In this document: positions 34,127 to 46,971 of the stretch, piece after piece
Layout: every line of letters begins with the position of its first letter
How positions within the stretch are numbered: position 1 is the first letter of the stretch
Assembly (NCBI RefSeq): GCF_900141855.1
Contig: NZ_FQYU01000005.1
Coordinates: 215,650-279,649 of the forward strand
DNA length: 64,000 bases
Reading direction: 5' to 3'
Source: Pseudozobellia thermophila
GTDB lineage: Bacteria; Bacteroidota; Bacteroidia; Flavobacteriales; Flavobacteriaceae
Position numbers and translations under genes: made by a program
The notes under the pieces: generated by a model
Database searches by the model: none
Told to the model about the DNA's origin: nothing
Seen by the model: the letters and a program-made list of their open reading frames with translations, nothing else

Positions 34127-34564
34127 ATGGCAAAAGAAGTAGGTAAAGTAGTTAAACTACAAGTTAGGGGAGGTGCAGCGAATCCATCGCCACCGGTTGG
34201 ACCCGCCTTAGGTGCTGCCGGCGTTAACATCATGGAGTTCTGTAAGCAGTTCAATGCGCGTACGCAGGACAAACAGGGCAAGGTATTGCCTGTTGTTATC
34301 ACCGTCTACAAGGACAAGTCATTCGACTTTGTCGTTAAAACACCACCGGCGGCCGTTCAATTGATGGAAGCAGCTAAGATTAAAAAAGGATCTGGCGAAC
34401 CTAACCGTGTAAAATCAGGTAACGTTACTTGGGACCAAGTTAAGGCCATAGCCGAAGACAAGATGGCCGACCTTAATGCATTTACCATAGAGTCGGCCAT
34501 GAGTATGGTCGCCGGTACAGCAAGGTCTATGGGGTTGAAGGTAGCAGGTAAACGACCTTTTTAA
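34127..34564 (+). CDS. rplK: 50S ribosomal protein L11
   Basis: A 145-residue protein with the L11 N-terminal [24 protein letters not shown] and the C-terminal RNA-binding segment [31 protein letters not shown]. It binds the GTPase-associated centre of 23S rRNA. The gap of 67 bases from nusG contains a weak AAGTTG/CAACTT hairpin that may be an L1 target, as L1 regulates the L11 operon in E. coli; this is only a suggestion. Confidence 0.98.
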   Translation: MAKEVGKVVKLQVRGGAANPSPPVGPALGAAGVNIMEFCKQFNARTQDKQGKVLPVVITVYKDKSFDFVVKTPPAAVQLMEAAKIKKGSGEPNRVKSGNVTWDQVKAIAEDKMADLNAFTIESAMSMVAGTARSMGLKVAGKRPF

Positions 34565-34584
34565 AATCTTAAAAAGCAATTTAA

Positions 34585-35274
34585 ATGGCAAAGTTAACAA
34601 AGAAACAAAAAGAGGCTCTCGCCAAGATTGATAGGGATAAGTTGTATTCCATCAATGAGGGTGCCGCTTTGGTAAAGGATATTACCAATGTGAATTTCGA
34701 CGCTTCCGTCGATTTGGCGGTGCGTTTGGGCGTTGATCCCAGAAAGGCCAATCAAATGGTGCGCGGGGTGGTGACACTTCCCCACGGTACGGGTAAGGAC
34801 GTAAAGGTTTTGGCCTTGGTTACGCCCGATAAGGAAGCGGAGGCCACGGAGGCTGGTGCCGATTATGTTGGATTGGACGAATATTTGGATAAGATCAAGG
34901 GCGGTTGGACCGATGTTGATGTCATCATCACCATGCCTAGCGTTATGGGTAAATTGGGTCCCTTGGGACGTATTTTGGGGCCTAGGGGTCTTATGCCCAA
35001 TCCAAAGACAGGAACGGTTACCATGGATGTCGCCAAGGCGGTATCCGACGTAAAGGCCGGTAAGATCGATTTTAAGGTAGATAAGACGGGTATTGTCCAT
35101 GCCGCTATTGGCAAGGTATCTTTCTCTGCCGATAAAATAGCCGAAAACGCAAAAGAGCTTATCGATACCTTGGTAAAGATGAAACCTGCCGCGGCAAAAG
35201 GTGTCTATATGAAGAGTGTCTTTATGTCCAGCACCATGAGCCCTAGCGTTCAATTGGATCCAAAAACAGTTTAA
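34585..35274 (+). CDS. rplA: 50S ribosomal protein L1
   Basis: A 229-residue protein with the L1 signatures [24 protein letters not shown] and [24 protein letters not shown], followed by [11 protein letters not shown]. It forms the L1 stalk at the E site. The gene starts 20 bases after rplK and shares its transcript. Confidence 0.98.
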   Translation: MAKLTKKQKEALAKIDRDKLYSINEGAALVKDITNVNFDASVDLAVRLGVDPRKANQMVRGVVTLPHGTGKDVKVLALVTPDKEAEATEAGADYVGLDEYLDKIKGGWTDVDVIITMPSVMGKLGPLGRILGPRGLMPNPKTGTVTMDVAKAVSDVKAGKIDFKVDKTGIVHAAIGKVSFSADKIAENAKELIDTLVKMKPAAAKGVYMKSVFMSSTMSPSVQLDPKTV

Positions 35275-35302
35275 TCGAACTGGGTAGTTCAAAATTTACA
35301 GT

Positions 35303-35818
35303 ATGACAAGAGAAGAAAAAGCAAACGTAATACAGGATTTGACTTCGCAGTTGGCCGATAATTCTACCATTTATTTGGCGGATATTTCGGGGTTGAACGC
35401 TTCACAGACTTCAGATTTGAGAAGGGCGGCCTTTAAGGCCAATGTGAAATTGGCGGTAGTCAAGAACACCTTGCTTGCAAAGGCAATGGAAGCTTCCGAT
35501 AAGGAATTCGGCGAACTTCCCGAAGTGCTTAAGGGAAGTACATCCTTAATGTTCTCCGAGGTGGGCAACGCCCCTGCCAAATTGATCAAGAGTTTCCGAA
35601 AAAAATCGGAGAAACCTTTATTGAAAGGTGCTTTTGTAGAAGAAGCAGTCTATATCGGTGATGAGAATTTGGATGCCTTGGTAAGCATCAAGTCCAAGGA
35701 AGAGGTTATCGGCGATATCATTGGATTGTTGCAATCCCCAGCCAAAAACGTTATTTCCGGACTTAAATCCGGTGGTGGCAAATTGGCCGGCATTCTTAAA
35801 ACATTATCAGAAAAATAA
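35303..35818 (+). CDS. rplJ: 50S ribosomal protein L10
   Basis: A 171-residue protein: MTREEKANVIQDLTSQL, DISGLNASQTSDLRRAAF, LAVVKNTLLAKAM, LMFSEVGNAPAKLIKSF. It is the base of the L7/L12 stalk. In E. coli an L10-L7/L12 complex represses translation of this segment. The leader before the ATG is short, so no comparable site is obvious. Confidence 0.97.
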   Translation: MTREEKANVIQDLTSQLADNSTIYLADISGLNASQTSDLRRAAFKANVKLAVVKNTLLAKAMEASDKEFGELPEVLKGSTSLMFSEVGNAPAKLIKSFRKKSEKPLLKGAFVEEAVYIGDENLDALVSIKSKEEVIGDIIGLLQSPAKNVISGLKSGGGKLAGILKTLSEK

Positions 35819-35866
35819 GTACGCACTAAACTAAGTATATTTAAAATTTTATTAAACGATAGAAAA

Positions 35867-36247
35867 ATGGCAGATTTAAAAGAATTCGCAGAACAGTTGG
35901 TAAACTTGACCGTAAAAGAGGTAAACGAGTTGGCCGATATATTAAAAGATGAGTATGGTATCGAGCCTGCCGCCGCTGCAGTAGCAGTTGCCGCCGGTGC
36001 CGGTGGAGGTGATGCCGGTGAGGCAGCCGAGGAGAAGTCGGAATTTGACGTAATCTTGAAAGCTCCAGGTGCTTCTAAACTTGCAGTTGTCAAATTGGTT
36101 AAGGAATTGACAGGTCTTGGCTTGAAAGATGCCAAGGATATTGTTGATAGCGCGCCAAAGGCAGTTAAGGAAGGTGTTGCCAAGGACGAAGCCGAAGGTA
36201 TCAAAAAATCATTGGAAGAAGCAGGAGCAGAAGTTGAGCTTAAATAA
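35867..36247 (+). CDS. rplL: 50S ribosomal protein L7/L12
   Basis: A 126-residue protein with an N-terminal dimerisation part ([23 protein letters not shown]), an Ala/Gly hinge ([12 protein letters not shown]) and the C-terminal domain [35 protein letters not shown]. It is the flexible stalk factor for translational GTPases. The hairpin downstream (36269) divides it from rpoB. Confidence 0.98.
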   Translation: MADLKEFAEQLVNLTVKEVNELADILKDEYGIEPAAAAVAVAAGAGGGDAGEAAEEKSEFDVILKAPGASKLAVVKLVKELTGLGLKDAKDIVDSAPKAVKEGVAKDEAEGIKKSLEEAGAEVELK

Positions 36248-36268
36248 TAGCAGCAACCATAGCACTGT

Positions 36269-36317
36269 GTTTAGGTCTTTTTTCGTCTCTTGACGGAATT
36301 GGACCTAAACTTGTTTT
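36269..36317 (+). terminator. Nested hairpin between rplL and rpoB (attenuator candidate)
   Basis: GTTTAGGTC (36269-36277) pairs with GACCTAAAC (36302-36310). Inside the loop CGTC (36284-36287) pairs with GACG (36292-36295). TTGTTTTTAT follows. In E. coli the same junction holds a partial terminator that sets a lower rpoBC level relative to rplJL. Here the same role is inferred from position and structure. Confidence 0.65.
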
Positions 36318-36402
36318 TATATTAAATACGTATGTGAAGTAGCATACCACCATTATAGCCTACGCAATTTTAGAGTATTCACGTTCAAAACACTGTCCAT
36401 AG

Positions 36403-39400
36403 ATGTTCACACAACAGACTGAGAGAATAAATTTTGCATCCGCTAAGAACACGCCGGAATACCCGGATTTCTTGGACATTCAGATCAAGTCTTTTCAAGA
36501 TTTTTTTCAACTTGAGACCAAATCTGACGAAAGGGGTGACGAAGGTTTGTACAATACCTTCCAGGAAAACTTCCCGATTACGGACACCCGAAACCAGTTC
36601 GTACTTGAATTTTTAGATTATTTTATTGATCCTCCCAGGTATTCGATCCAAGAATGTATCGAGCGCGGGTTGACCTATAGTGTACCCTTAAAGGCACGTT
36701 TAAAACTGTACTGTACCGATCCCGAGCACGAAGATTTCGAGACTATCGTACAAGACGTGTATTTAGGTACCATTCCTTATATGACTCCCAGTGGAACATT
36801 TGTCATCAATGGTGCCGAAAGGGTCGTCGTATCGCAATTGCACCGTTCCCCAGGGGTTTTCTTCGGACAATCTTTTCACGCGAACGGAACAAAACTTTAC
36901 TCTGCAAGGGTTATACCGTTCAAAGGATCATGGATAGAATTTGCAACGGATATCAATGGCGTTATGTACGCCTATATTGATAGAAAGAAAAAATTACCGG
37001 TTACTACCTTGTTCAGGGCCATTGGCTTTGAACGGGACAAGGATATCCTTGAAATCTTCGACCTCTCCGAAGAGGTAAAGGTGTCAAAGGCCGGATTGAA
37101 AAAAGTATTGGGCCGAAAATTGGCCGCTAGGGTGTTGAACACCTGGCACGAAGATTTTGTCGATGAAGACACCGGTGAGGTGGTTTCCATCGAGCGTAAC
37201 GAAATTATCTTGGACCGCGATACCGTTCTTGAAAAGGAACATATCGACGAAATACTTGATGCCGACGTAAAAACCATTCTTCTGCATAAGGAAAATAATG
37301 CGCAGTCCGATTATGCCATTATTCACAATACGCTACAAAAAGACCCCACGAACTCCGAAAAGGAGGCCGTGGAGCATATCTATCGTCAATTGAGAAACGC
37401 CGAGCCGCCCGATGAGGAGACCGCAAGGGGAATCATTGACAAATTGTTCTTCTCCGACCAACGTTACAACCTAGGTGAGGTGGGGCGTTACCGAATGAAC
37501 AAGAAATTGGGTCTTGATATCGGAATGGACAAACAGGTTTTGACCAAGGAAGATATCATTACCATTATCAAATATTTGATCGAGCTTATTAATTCAAAAG
37601 CCGAGATCGATGATATCGACCACCTTTCCAACCGTCGTGTTAGAACGGTAGGTGAACAACTGTCCTCCCAATTTGGGGTGGGGCTTGCCCGTATGGCACG
37701 AACCATCCGTGAGCGTATGAACGTTCGCGACAACGAGGTGTTTACCCCTATCGATTTGATCAATGCGAAGACGCTTTCTTCCGTGATCAATTCGTTCTTC
37801 GGTACCAACCAGTTATCGCAGTTCATGGATCAAACGAATCCATTGGCCGAGATTACCCACAAAAGAAGGTTGTCGGCTTTAGGGCCTGGTGGACTTTCAA
37901 GGGAGCGGGCAGGTTTCGAGGTTCGTGACGTTCACTATACGCATTACGGAAGGCTTTGTCCGATTGAAACACCTGAAGGTCCGAACATTGGTCTGATTTC
38001 ATCACTTTCGGTATTTGCCAAGGTGAACCCTATGGGCTTCTTGGAAACACCCTACCGAAAAGTGGTGGATAGCAAGGTCGATACCGAAAACTATACCTAT
38101 TTGAGTGCCGAGGAGGAAGAGGGAATGAAAATCGCCCAGGCGAACATCCCCCTAAAGGAAGACGGACAAATAGATGCCGATAAGGTAATTGCACGGGAAG
38201 AAGGTGATTTCCCTGTGGTAGATCCAAGTGAAATTAACTATACCGATGTTGCACCCAACCAGATCGCATCGATCTCAGCATCCTTGATTCCCTTCTTGGA
38301 ACACGATGATGCGAACCGTGCGTTGATGGGATCCAACATGATGCGCCAAGCCGTTCCCTTGTTGAGACCGGAGTCGCCTATCGTGGGTACGGGTCTTGAA
38401 CGTCAAGTGGCATCGGACTCAAGGGTATTGATCAATGCCGAGGGCGACGGGGTCGTCGAATATGTCGACGCCAAGAAAATTACGGTAAAATACGACAGGA
38501 CCGACGCCGAACGCCTAATAAGCTTTGACGACGATTCCAAAACCTATAACCTGGTCAAGTTTAGAAAAACCAACCAAGGTACGAGTATCAACCTGAAGCC
38601 TATCGTCAAGAAAGGCGACAAGGTCAAGAAAGGCCAAGTGCTTTGCGAAGGCTATGCCACCGAAAAAGGGGAATTGGCCTTGGGCCGTAACCTTACCGTG
38701 GCCTTCATGCCTTGGAAGGGCTACAACTTTGAGGATGCGATCGTAATCTCCGAAAAGGTGGTCAGGGAAGATATCTTTACCTCCATCCACGTCGACGAAT
38801 ACTCTTTAGAGGTTCGCGATACTAAGTTGGGTGCCGAGGAATTGACCCACGATATCCCCAACGTTTCCGAGGAAGCGACCAAGGATTTGGACGAGAACGG
38901 TATGATCCGAATCGGTGCCGAAGTAAAACCTGGCGATATCTTGATCGGTAAGATTACCCCTAAGGGAGAATCGGATCCGACCCCCGAGGAAAAACTGCTT
39001 AGGGCGATCTTCGGTGATAAGGCCGGTGATGTAAAGGATGCTTCCTTGAAAGCCTCCCCTTCATTGCGCGGGGTGGTCATCGACAAGAAGTTGTTCTCCA
39101 GATCGGTTAAGGATAAGCGCAAGCGTTCCGAAGACAAGGAAGAACTGAACAAGCTTGAGCTGGAGTACGAAGTGAAGTTCCAAGAATTGAAGGATATTCT
39201 TATTGAAAAACTGTTCACTTTGGTCAACGGCAAGACCTCCCAAGGTGTTTTGAACGATTTGGGAGAGGAAGTTTTGCCCAAGGGCAAGAAGTATACCTTA
39301 AAGATGTTGAATTCCGTTGACGATTTCGCCCACTTGGTCGGAGGAAGTTGGACAACGGACAAGGAAACCAATACGGCCGTAGCCAACCTATTGCACAACT

Positions 39401-40212
39401 ATAAGATCAAGTTGAACGACCTTCAGGGGAACCTTAGAAGGGACAAGTTCACAATTTCTGTAGGTGACGAGTTGCCGGCAGGTATAATGAAGCTGGCCAA
39501 GGTGTACATCGCCAAGAAACGTAAGTTGAAGGTGGGCGATAAAATGGCGGGACGTCACGGTAACAAGGGTATCGTATCCCGAATTGTACGTCAAGAGGAC
39601 ATGCCTTTCTTGGAAGACGGTACGCCCGTCGATATCGTATTGAACCCATTGGGTGTACCATCGCGTATGAACATCGGTCAGATCTATGAGACTGTATTGG
39701 GTTGGGCCGGTCTTAAACTGGGCAAAAAATTCGCCACTCCTATTTTTGACGGGGCTTCCCTCGATGAGATCAACCAGTATACCGACGAGGCGGGAATACC
39801 AAGGTTTGGCCATACCTATCTTTATGATGGGGGTACCGGTCAGCGTTTCGACCAACCTGCTACCGTGGGGGTCATCTATATGCTGAAACTCGGTCACATG
39901 GTCGACGATAAGATGCACGCACGTTCTATCGGACCCTACTCGTTGATCACACAACAGCCTCTTGGAGGTAAGGCACAGTTCGGTGGCCAGCGTTTTGGGG
40001 AAATGGAAGTTTGGGCCTTGGAAGCCTATGGGGCTTCGGCCACGCTACGTGAGATATTGACCGTTAAGTCGGATGATGTTATCGGTAGGGCCAAGACCTA
40101 CGAATCCATCGTTAAGGGCGAAACCATGCCAGAACCCGGTTTACCGGAATCTTTCAATGTACTGATGCACGAACTTAAAGGTTTGGGCTTGGATATACGA
40201 TTGGAAGAATAG
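36403..40212 (+). CDS. rpoB: DNA-directed RNA polymerase subunit beta
   Basis: A 1269-residue subunit with the full set of conserved segments: [46 protein letters not shown] (the rifampicin-pocket region, near residues 465-510), [20 protein letters not shown] near 765, [15 protein letters not shown] near 1045 and [18 protein letters not shown] near 1195. Length is that of Bacteroidota RpoB, longer in the beta in-between region than Firmicutes. The ATG at 36403 begins [13 protein letters not shown]. rpoC starts 38 bases after its stop. Confidence 0.99.
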   Translation: MFTQQTERINFASAKNTPEYPDFLDIQIKSFQDFFQLETKSDERGDEGLYNTFQENFPITDTRNQFVLEFLDYFIDPPRYSIQECIERGLTYSVPLKARLKLYCTDPEHEDFETIVQDVYLGTIPYMTPSGTFVINGAERVVVSQLHRSPGVFFGQSFHANGTKLYSARVIPFKGSWIEFATDINGVMYAYIDRKKKLPVTTLFRAIGFERDKDILEIFDLSEEVKVSKAGLKKVLGRKLAARVLNTWHEDFVDEDTGEVVSIERNEIILDRDTVLEKEHIDEILDADVKTILLHKENNAQSDYAIIHNTLQKDPTNSEKEAVEHIYRQLRNAEPPDEETARGIIDKLFFSDQRYNLGEVGRYRMNKKLGLDIGMDKQVLTKEDIITIIKYLIELINSKAEIDDIDHLSNRRVRTVGEQLSSQFGVGLARMARTIRERMNVRDNEVFTPIDLINAKTLSSVINSFFGTNQLSQFMDQTNPLAEITHKRRLSALGPGGLSRERAGFEVRDVHYTHYGRLCPIETPEGPNIGLISSLSVFAKVNPMGFLETPYRKVVDSKVDTENYTYLSAEEEEGMKIAQANIPLKEDGQIDADKVIAREEGDFPVVDPSEINYTDVAPNQIASISASLIPFLEHDDANRALMGSNMMRQAVPLLRPESPIVGTGLERQVASDSRVLINAEGDGVVEYVDAKKITVKYDRTDAERLISFDDDSKTYNLVKFRKTNQGTSINLKPIVKKGDKVKKGQVLCEGYATEKGELALGRNLTVAFMPWKGYNFEDAIVISEKVVREDIFTSIHVDEYSLEVRDTKLGAEELTHDIPNVSEEATKDLDENGMIRIGAEVKPGDILIGKITPKGESDPTPEEKLLRAIFGDKAGDVKDASLKASPSLRGVVIDKKLFSRSVKDKRKRSEDKEELNKLELEYEVKFQELKDILIEKLFTLVNGKTSQGVLNDLGEEVLPKGKKYTLKMLNSVDDFAHLVGGSWTTDKETNTAVANLLHNYKIKLNDLQGNLRRDKFTISVGDELPAGIMKLAKVYIAKKRKLKVGDKMAGRHGNKGIVSRIVRQEDMPFLEDGTPVDIVLNPLGVPSRMNIGQIYETVLGWAGLKLGKKFATPIFDGASLDEINQYTDEAGIPRFGHTYLYDGGTGQRFDQPATVGVIYMLKLGHMVDDKMHARSIGPYSLITQQPLGGKAQFGGQRFGEMEVWALEAYGASATLREILTVKSDDVIGRAKTYESIVKGETMPEPGLPESFNVLMHELKGLGLDIRLEE

Positions 40213-40250
40213 TTAAGAACATACATTATAATACAGTAGCATAGTACATT

Positions 40251-43200
40251 ATGGCTAGAATAAAAGATAATAATCCAGTAAAAAGGTTTGATAAGATTTC
40301 CATCGGATTGGCTTCGCCCGAATCAATCTTGGCAGAGTCGCGCGGTGAGGTCCTTAAACCTGAAACCATTAACTACCGAACCCATAAGCCGGAACGGGAC
40401 GGGCTCTTCTGCGAGCGTATTTTTGGGCCTGTCAAGGATTATGAGTGTGCTTGTGGTAAATACAAGCGTATTCGCTACCGCGGTATCGTATGTGACCGTT
40501 GTGGTGTTGAGGTGACCGAGAAAAAAGTGCGTCGCGATAGGGTAGGGCATATCAATTTGGTCGTGCCCGTGGCCCATATCTGGTACTTCCGTTCGTTGCC
40601 GAACAAAATAGGCTACCTCTTGGGGCTTCCCTCCAAGAAGTTGGACATGATCATCTATTACGAAAGATATGTGGTCATTCAGCCCGGTATAGCCAAAGGC
40701 CCCGACGGAGAGGAAATAAAAAAGATGGATTTCTTGACCGAGGAGGAATATTTGACCATTTTGGAATCGATTCCGGTCGAGAACCAATATCTCGAAGATT
40801 CCGACCCCAACAAGTTCATCGCCAAGATGGGGGCCGAGTGCTTGATCGATCTTTTGTCGCGTATCGATCTTAAGGAACTGTCTTACGAGTTGCGCCACAA
40901 GGCCAATACCGAGACCTCCAAACAGAGAAAGACCGAGGCTTTGAAAAGGCTTCAAGTGGTCGAGGCACTTCGCGAATCGCAAGAAAACAGGGAAAACAGG
41001 CCCGAGTGGATGATCATGAAGGTAATTCCGGTCATTCCGCCCGAACTTAGGCCCCTGGTACCCCTCGATGGTGGACGTTTCGCCACTTCCGACTTGAACG
41101 ACCTTTACAGAAGGGTCATCATCCGTAACAACCGTTTGAAGAGGTTGGTAGAGATCAAGGCGCCCGAGGTGATTCTTAGAAACGAGAAGCGTATGCTTCA
41201 AGAAGCGGTCGATTCCCTTTTCGATAACACGAGAAAGGCCTCTGCCGTTAAGACCGAATCGAACAGACCGTTAAAATCGCTTTCCGATTCATTGAAAGGT
41301 AAGCAAGGCCGTTTCCGTCAAAACCTTTTGGGTAAACGTGTCGACTATTCCGCACGTTCGGTTATCGTCGTGGGACCTGAAATGAAATTGTTCGAATGCG
41401 GTCTTCCAAAAGATATGGCCGCCGAGCTTTACAAGCCTTTTGTAATCAGAAAACTGATCGAAAGGGGTATCGTTAAAACGGTAAAGTCGGCCAAAAAGAT
41501 CATAGATAAAAAAGAACCCGTTGTTTGGGATATCCTCGAAAACGTATTGAAAGGACATCCGGTTCTGTTGAACCGGGCCCCAACGCTTCACCGATTGGGT
41601 ATCCAGGCCTTTCAGCCCAAACTTATCGAAGGTAAGGCGATTCGCCTTCACCCCTTGGTATGTACGGCGTTTAACGCGGATTTCGACGGTGACCAGATGG
41701 CGGTCCACCTTCCCTTGGGCCCCGAGGCCATCTTAGAGGCCCAATTGTTGATGTTGGCTTCGCATAACATACTCAACCCTGCGAACGGTTCACCGATTAC
41801 GGTTCCTTCACAGGATATGGTATTGGGTCTGTATTACATGACCAAGGAGCGAAAATCTACCCCCGAAGTGCCGATCAAGGGAGAGGGTCTTACCTTCTAC
41901 TCGGCCGAGGAAGTGGAAATTGCCTTCAATGAAGGAAAAGTGAACCTGAACGCGGGTATTAAGGTACGTGCAAAGGATTTCAATGAAGAGGGAGAACTGG
42001 TGTACAAGATCATACCGACTACTGTTGGTAGGGTGTTGTTCAACATGGAGGTGCCCGAACAGGCCGGTTACATCAACGAGGTATTGAACAAAAAATCGCT
42101 AAGGGACATTATCGGTAGGATATTGAGCGTCACCGACGTTCCTACCACTGCCGATTTCTTGGACAAGATCAAGACCATGGGATACGATTTCGCCTTTAAA
42201 GGTGGACTTTCCTTTAGCCTGGGCGATATTATCATCCCACAGGAGAAGCACGAAATGATTGCCGATGCCAACGGTCAGGTCGATGGCATTATGGCCAACT
42301 ATAACATGGGTCTGATCACCAATAACGAACGTTACAACCAGGTGATCGATGTCTGGACCTCTACCAATGCCATGTTGACCGAACTTGCCATGAAGCGTAT
42401 TCGTGAAGATCAGCAAGGGTTCAACTCGGTTTATATGATGCTCGATTCGGGTGCGAGGGGTTCCAAGGAACAGATCCGCCAGTTGACCGGTATGCGTGGT
42501 CTGATGGCCAAGCCCAAGAAATCGACTGCCGGAGGTGGTGAAATTATCGAAAACCCGATCCTTTCGAACTTTAAGGAGGGACTATCGATTCTCGAATACT
42601 TTATCTCTACCCACGGTGCCCGTAAGGGTCTTGCGGATACCGCCCTTAAAACGGCCGATGCGGGTTACTTGACCCGTCGTTTGGTCGATGTATCGCAAGA
42701 TGTGATCATCAATATCGAAGATTGTGGTACGCTTAGGGGTATCGAGGTCGAGGCCTTGAAGAAAAACGAGGAAGTCGTTGAATCTTTGGGCGAGCGTATT
42801 CTAGGTAGGGTTTCATTGCACGATGTATATGACCCCGTCACCGAGGAATTGTTGTTGCGCGCCGGCCAGCAGATCATGGAGTCCGATATTAAGAAGATCG
42901 AAAACTCGCCAATCGAGAAGATCGAGGTGCGTTCGGCCCTAACTTGTGAAGCCCCGAAAGGTATATGTGCCAAGTGTTACGGTAGAAACCTTTCTACCAA
43001 TAAAATGGTTCAACGCGGTGAGGCCGTCGGTGTTGTAGCTGCGCAGTCGATCGGTGAACCCGGTACACAGCTGACCTTGCGTACCTTCCACGTTGGGGGT
43101 ATTGCCGGTAATATTTCGGAAGATAACAAATTGGTCGCCAAATTTTCAGGCAAGGCCGAAATCGAGGATTTGCGTACCGTCCAGGGTGAAGACGCCGAGG

Positions 43201-44549
43201 GCAACCCGGCGAACATCGTTATTTCCAGGACATCGGAAATCAAGATCGTCGACGCCAAGACCGGTATCACCTTGAGTACGAATAACATTCCCTATGGTTC
43301 ACAATTGATGGTAGAGAACGGAGCCACCATTGCAAAAGGCGACGTAGTCTGTACCTGGGATCCCTATAACGGGGTTATCGTATCCGAATTCCCCGGTAAG
43401 ATCGCCTATGAAAATATTGAGCAAGGGGTTACATACCAAGTGGAAATTGACGAACAGACCGGTTTCCAAGAAAAGGTAATCTCCGAATCAAGAAATAAAA
43501 AGCTGATTCCAACCTTATTGATCAAGAGCGACAAGGGCGAAACCCTGCGTTCGTACAACCTTCCGGTCGGTTCGCACATTATGGTAGATGACGGGGATAA
43601 GATCAAGGAAGGTAAGATCTTGGTCAAGATACCTCGTAAATCGGCAAAAGCCGGTGATATTACGGGTGGTCTTCCAAGGGTAACCGAGCTTTTCGAAGCC
43701 CGTAACCCTTCGAACCCGGCGGTCGTTTCCGAAATTGACGGTGTCGTTTCGTTCGGAAAGATCAAGAGGGGTAACCGAGAAATCATTATCGAGTCCAAAT
43801 TGGGCGAGGTGAAGAAGTACTTGGTCAAATTGTCCAACCAAATATTGGTTCAGGAAAATGACTACGTACGTGCAGGAATGCCCTTGTCCGACGGTTCGAT
43901 CACCCCTGAGGATATTTTGGCGATCAAAGGTCCATCCGCAGTTCAGCAATACTTGGTGAACGAGGTGCAGGAGGTTTACCGCCTGCAAGGTGTAAAGATC
44001 AACGATAAGCATTTTGAGGTCGTGGTAAGGCAGATGATGCGTAAAGTACGTATTCAAGATCCGGGCGATACGATTTTCTTGGAGAACCAATTGGTCCATA
44101 AGGATGATTTCATCAAAGAGAACGATGAGATTTATGGCAAGAAAGTGGTCGTCAACAAAGGGGATTCCGAGAACCTTAAGGAGGGGCAGATCATCACGGC
44201 ACGTGAGTTGCGCGATGAAAACTCCATTCTAAGGCGTTCGGACAAAGCCTTGGTTGAAGCGAAAGACGCGGTTGCGGCTACGGCCACACCGATACTTCAG
44301 GGTATCACCCGAGCCTCGCTGCAGACCAAGTCGTTTATTTCGGCGGCTTCTTTCCAAGAAACCACTAAAGTATTGAACGAAGCTGCGGTAAGCGGTAAGG
44401 TAGATACTTTGGAAGGATTGAAGGAAAACGTGATCGTCGGGCATAAGATTCCGGCAGGTACCGGTATGCGCGACTATGAGAACATCATCGTTGGCTCCAA
44501 GGAGGAATACGATGAGATCATGGCGCGTAAGGAAGCCTTGAAATTTTAA
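40251..44549 (+). CDS. rpoC: DNA-directed RNA polymerase subunit beta-prime
   Basis: A 1432-residue subunit. The first zinc site is [20 protein letters not shown] near residues 65-83. The catalytic NADFDGDQM, which holds the two Mg-binding Asp clusters, lies near residue 474, and [17 protein letters not shown] near 360. The second zinc region [13 protein letters not shown] lies near 900, and the trigger-loop segment [21 protein letters not shown] near 795. Both rpoB and rpoC are intact, with no fusion. Confidence 0.99.
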   Translation: MARIKDNNPVKRFDKISIGLASPESILAESRGEVLKPETINYRTHKPERDGLFCERIFGPVKDYECACGKYKRIRYRGIVCDRCGVEVTEKKVRRDRVGHINLVVPVAHIWYFRSLPNKIGYLLGLPSKKLDMIIYYERYVVIQPGIAKGPDGEEIKKMDFLTEEEYLTILESIPVENQYLEDSDPNKFIAKMGAECLIDLLSRIDLKELSYELRHKANTETSKQRKTEALKRLQVVEALRESQENRENRPEWMIMKVIPVIPPELRPLVPLDGGRFATSDLNDLYRRVIIRNNRLKRLVEIKAPEVILRNEKRMLQEAVDSLFDNTRKASAVKTESNRPLKSLSDSLKGKQGRFRQNLLGKRVDYSARSVIVVGPEMKLFECGLPKDMAAELYKPFVIRKLIERGIVKTVKSAKKIIDKKEPVVWDILENVLKGHPVLLNRAPTLHRLGIQAFQPKLIEGKAIRLHPLVCTAFNADFDGDQMAVHLPLGPEAILEAQLLMLASHNILNPANGSPITVPSQDMVLGLYYMTKERKSTPEVPIKGEGLTFYSAEEVEIAFNEGKVNLNAGIKVRAKDFNEEGELVYKIIPTTVGRVLFNMEVPEQAGYINEVLNKKSLRDIIGRILSVTDVPTTADFLDKIKTMGYDFAFKGGLSFSLGDIIIPQEKHEMIADANGQVDGIMANYNMGLITNNERYNQVIDVWTSTNAMLTELAMKRIREDQQGFNSVYMMLDSGARGSKEQIRQLTGMRGLMAKPKKSTAGGGEIIENPILSNFKEGLSILEYFISTHGARKGLADTALKTADAGYLTRRLVDVSQDVIINIEDCGTLRGIEVEALKKNEEVVESLGERILGRVSLHDVYDPVTEELLLRAGQQIMESDIKKIENSPIEKIEVRSALTCEAPKGICAKCYGRNLSTNKMVQRGEAVGVVAAQSIGEPGTQLTLRTFHVGGIAGNISEDNKLVAKFSGKAEIEDLRTVQGEDAEGNPANIVISRTSEIKIVDAKTGITLSTNNIPYGSQLMVENGATIAKGDVVCTWDPYNGVIVSEFPGKIAYENIEQGVTYQVEIDEQTGFQEKVISESRNKKLIPTLLIKSDKGETLRSYNLPVGSHIMVDDGDKIKEGKILVKIPRKSAKAGDITGGLPRVTELFEARNPSNPAVVSEIDGVVSFGKIKRGNREIIIESKLGEVKKYLVKLSNQILVQENDYVRAGMPLSDGSITPEDILAIKGPSAVQQYLVNEVQEVYRLQGVKINDKHFEVVVRQMMRKVRIQDPGDTIFLENQLVHKDDFIKENDEIYGKKVVVNKGDSENLKEGQIITARELRDENSILRRSDKALVEAKDAVAATATPILQGITRASLQTKSFISAASFQETTKVLNEAAVSGKVDTLEGLKENVIVGHKIPAGTGMRDYENIIVGSKEEYDEIMARKEALKF

Positions 44550-44564
44550 TGATTGATTAATAAG

Positions 44565-44625
44565 GAACCTAGGGGCTTTTCGCCGCGGAACATGGGCCGC
44601 TCGAAAGCTCCTCGGTTCTTTTTTT
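44565..44625 (+). terminator. Long imperfect hairpin terminator after rpoC
   Basis: GAACCTAGGGGCTTTTCG (from 44565) pairs with CGAAAGCTCCTCGGTTC (44602-44618) with a few mismatches, then TTTTTTTA. It ends the rplKAJL-rpoBC transcript. Confidence 0.7.
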
Positions 44626-44634
44626 ATTGATACC

Positions 44635-44943
44635 ATGAGCGATAAAGACAAACAAAAGCAGATCAACATAGAGTTGGATGAAAAGACGGCCGAAGGAATT
44701 TATTCTAATCTGGCCATTATCAACCATTCCGTTTCGGAGTTTGTGGTAGATTTTATCAGTATTATGCCCGGAGCCCCAAAGGCGAAGGTAAAAAGTCGTA
44801 TCGTACTGACGCCGCAACACGCCAAGAAGTTTCTCAAGGCCTTGAACGACAATGTACATCGTTTTGAGAAGGCCCATGGTACGATAAAGGATTATGAGCA
44901 ACCTCCCATCCCGATCAATTTCGGGCCCACAGGAGAGGCTTAA
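44635..44943 (+). CDS. DUF3467 family protein
   Basis: A 102-residue protein recognised as DUF3467: QINIELDEKTAEGIYSNLAIINHSVSEFVVDFISIMPG, then AKVKSRIVLTPQHAKKFLKALNDNVHRFEK and a C-terminal PIPINFGPTGEA. The family has no known function. In many Bacteroidota it lies right after rpoC, as here, which suggests a link to transcription or translation. It is flanked by two terminators; it has no recognisable promoter in the 85-base gap, so read-through from rpoC is possible. Confidence 0.9.
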   Translation: MSDKDKQKQINIELDEKTAEGIYSNLAIINHSVSEFVVDFISIMPGAPKAKVKSRIVLTPQHAKKFLKALNDNVHRFEKAHGTIKDYEQPPIPINFGPTGEA

Positions 44944-44950
44944 AAAAGGA

Positions 44951-44984
44951 AACCCGTCATTAACTATTAATGGCGGGTTTTTTT
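44951..44984. terminator. Bidirectional terminator between DUF3467 and prfC
   Basis: AACCCGTCATTAA and TTAATGGCGGGTT form a 13-pair stem with one G-T pair. Seven T residues follow on the plus strand, and TTTCCTTTTTT follows on the minus strand, so it can stop both convergent genes. Confidence 0.8.
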
Positions 44985-45001
44985 ATTGACGGATTTACCG
45001 G

Positions 45002-46591
45002 TCAATCGAATTCCGATACAAAGTGGAATTTGACCGAGGGGTACTTCTGCTGTGTCATCTGCAACGAGAACTGCGAATCGGCCAAAAAGACCAGCTGTTC
45101 TTTCTTGTCCTTGGCCAAAAACTTCTGCTTTACCCTTTGAAATTCCTTGAATTCCTCGTTTTTGGGGTCCTCGGGCGCTACCCAGCAGGCCTTGTGCACG
45201 GGAAAGTTCTCGTAACTGCATTTGGCCCCGTATTCGTGTTCCAATCGGTACTGAATAACCTCGAACTGCAGTGCGCCCACCGTCCCGATTACCTTTCGGC
45301 CGTTCATCTCGAGGGTGAACAATTGGGCCACCCCTTCGTCCATCAACTGGTCTATGCCCTTGTAAAGTTGCTTCGATTTCATCGGATCGGCGTTGTTGAT
45401 GTACCTGAAATGCTCCGGTGAAAAGCTGGGGATGCCCTTGTAGTGGAGTTGTTCGCCTTCGGTCAAGGTGTCGCCGATCTTAAAGTTCCCCGTGTCGTGA
45501 AGCCCGACGATATCACCGGGATACGACACGTCTACGATTTCCTTCTTCTCGGCAAAAAAGGCATTCGGACTCGAAAATTTAAGGTTTTTATCCTGCCTGA
45601 CGTGATAGTAGGGTTTGTTGCGTTCAAAGGTTCCCGATACGATTTTTACGAAAGCCAGCCTATCGCGATGCTTGGGGTCCATATTGGCGTGTATTTTAAA
45701 AACGAAGCCTGTCATAGCCCTTTCATCGGCCTCGACCATGCGCTCCTCGGCCTTTTTGGCCCTGGGTGATGGAGCTATCTCTATAAAACAGTCCAACAGC
45801 TCACGCACGCCAAAATTGTTCAGGGCGGAGCCGAAAAATACGGGCTGTTGCGTACCTTTCAAATAACTTTCCTTGTCGAAGTCGGGATATACCCCGCGAA
45901 CGAGTTCCAAATTGTCGCGCAACTCCTCGGCGGCCTTGTTCCCGATTATTTTTTCGAGCTCCGGACTGTCGACATCGTCGAAGGCGATGGTCTCTTCGAT
46001 GTTCTTTTTGCTGTCGCCGCTAAACAGGTTGATGTTCTTTTCGTAGATGTTGTAGATGCCCTTAAAATCGTATCCCATGCCAATGGGGAAGCTTAAGGGG
46101 GTTACCGAAAGGCCCAGCTTTTGTTCGAGCTCGTCCAATAGGTCGAAGGCGTCCTTACCTTCCCGGTCCAGTTTATTGATGAAAACGATCATGGGAATGT
46201 TGCGCATCCGGCAGACCTCTACCAGCTTTTCGGTCTGCTCCTCGACGCCCTTGGCCACATCCACGACCACAATGACACTGTCCACGGCCGTTAAGGTCCT
46301 AAAGGTGTCCTCTGCAAAATCCTTGTGGCCCGGCGTGTCGAGAATGTTTATTTTTTTATCGCGATAGAGGAAGGCGAGTACCGAAGTGGCCACCGATATA
46401 CCCCGTTGCCTTTCTATTTCCATAAAATCACTGGTGGCCGATTTCTTTATTTTATTGTTCTTTACGGCACCGGCCTCTTGGATCGCACCACCGAACAAAA
46501 GCAATTTTTCGGTAAGGGTGGTCTTACCGGCATCGGGGTGGGAAATGATACCGAAGGTTCTTCGTTTTTGAATCTGTTCTTTGAAACTCAT
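45002..46591 (-). CDS. prfC: Peptide chain release factor 3
   Basis: A 529-residue GTPase that recycles RF1 and RF2. G motifs are [38 protein letters not shown] and [15 protein letters not shown]. The later [13 protein letters not shown] and the C-terminal [18 protein letters not shown] are typical of RF3, not EF-G. The open frame extends 19 codons upstream, but [16 protein letters not shown] at 46591 is the family start. Convergent with DUF3467, it is divergent from the surface operon. Confidence 0.96.
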   Translation of the reverse strand: MSFKEQIQKRRTFGIISHPDAGKTTLTEKLLLFGGAIQEAGAVKNNKIKKSATSDFMEIERQRGISVATSVLAFLYRDKKINILDTPGHKDFAEDTFRTLTAVDSVIVVVDVAKGVEEQTEKLVEVCRMRNIPMIVFINKLDREGKDAFDLLDELEQKLGLSVTPLSFPIGMGYDFKGIYNIYEKNINLFSGDSKKNIEETIAFDDVDSPELEKIIGNKAAEELRDNLELVRGVYPDFDKESYLKGTQQPVFFGSALNNFGVRELLDCFIEIAPSPRAKKAEERMVEADERAMTGFVFKIHANMDPKHRDRLAFVKIVSGTFERNKPYYHVRQDKNLKFSSPNAFFAEKKEIVDVSYPGDIVGLHDTGNFKIGDTLTEGEQLHYKGIPSFSPEHFRYINNADPMKSKQLYKGIDQLMDEGVAQLFTLEMNGRKVIGTVGALQFEVIQYRLEHEYGAKCSYENFPVHKACWVAPEDPKNEEFKEFQRVKQKFLAKDKKEQLVFLADSQFSLQMTQQKYPSVKFHFVSEFD

Positions 46592-46971
46592 GTAGAAAAT
46601 TTGCCCAAAAATACGCTTAAAAATGATATTTTGTGCGTGTGTTGGCAATTGCCTTTTTTACCACAATGTTTTCCCTGTTTTACTACCTGTCCACTTCGCG
46701 CAGCTGCCTCCATATGGGCCTGAAATTCGGACTGGGCAGATAAGTTCATCGATGAAAGATGCATCTTGGTAGGGCTGGCGGCGGGGCGCAAATAACGGTT
46801 TAACGAGTAATTATGTCTTTAAAAGATTATCTATACGATATAGTTTGTAAACAATTTGATGATCTAAATTTTAAGTATATCTTGCGCCTTAAATTCAGAA
46901 GTTCCCACTTCTTGCACTAACCTAATATTCCTACATGCCATGGTGCTTAGTTGAATAGAAACTAAACATTT
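46592..46971. other. 380-base intergenic region before the surface island
   Basis: No gene or RNA that I can support was found. A minus-strand frame of 67 codons (46588-46791) is low in complexity and has no family features. The right half is AT-rich and should hold the promoter of the Asp-rich surface gene, but no perfect TAnnTTTG with TTG was found; the nearest, TATAGTTTG around 46840, deviates. Confidence 0.5.

Noticed and set aside
46588..46791. A 67-codon minus-strand frame upstream of prfC
   Set aside because: It overlaps the prfC start, has no hydrophobic, basic or domain pattern of a known family, and its Ala/Lys/Cys-rich string looks random.
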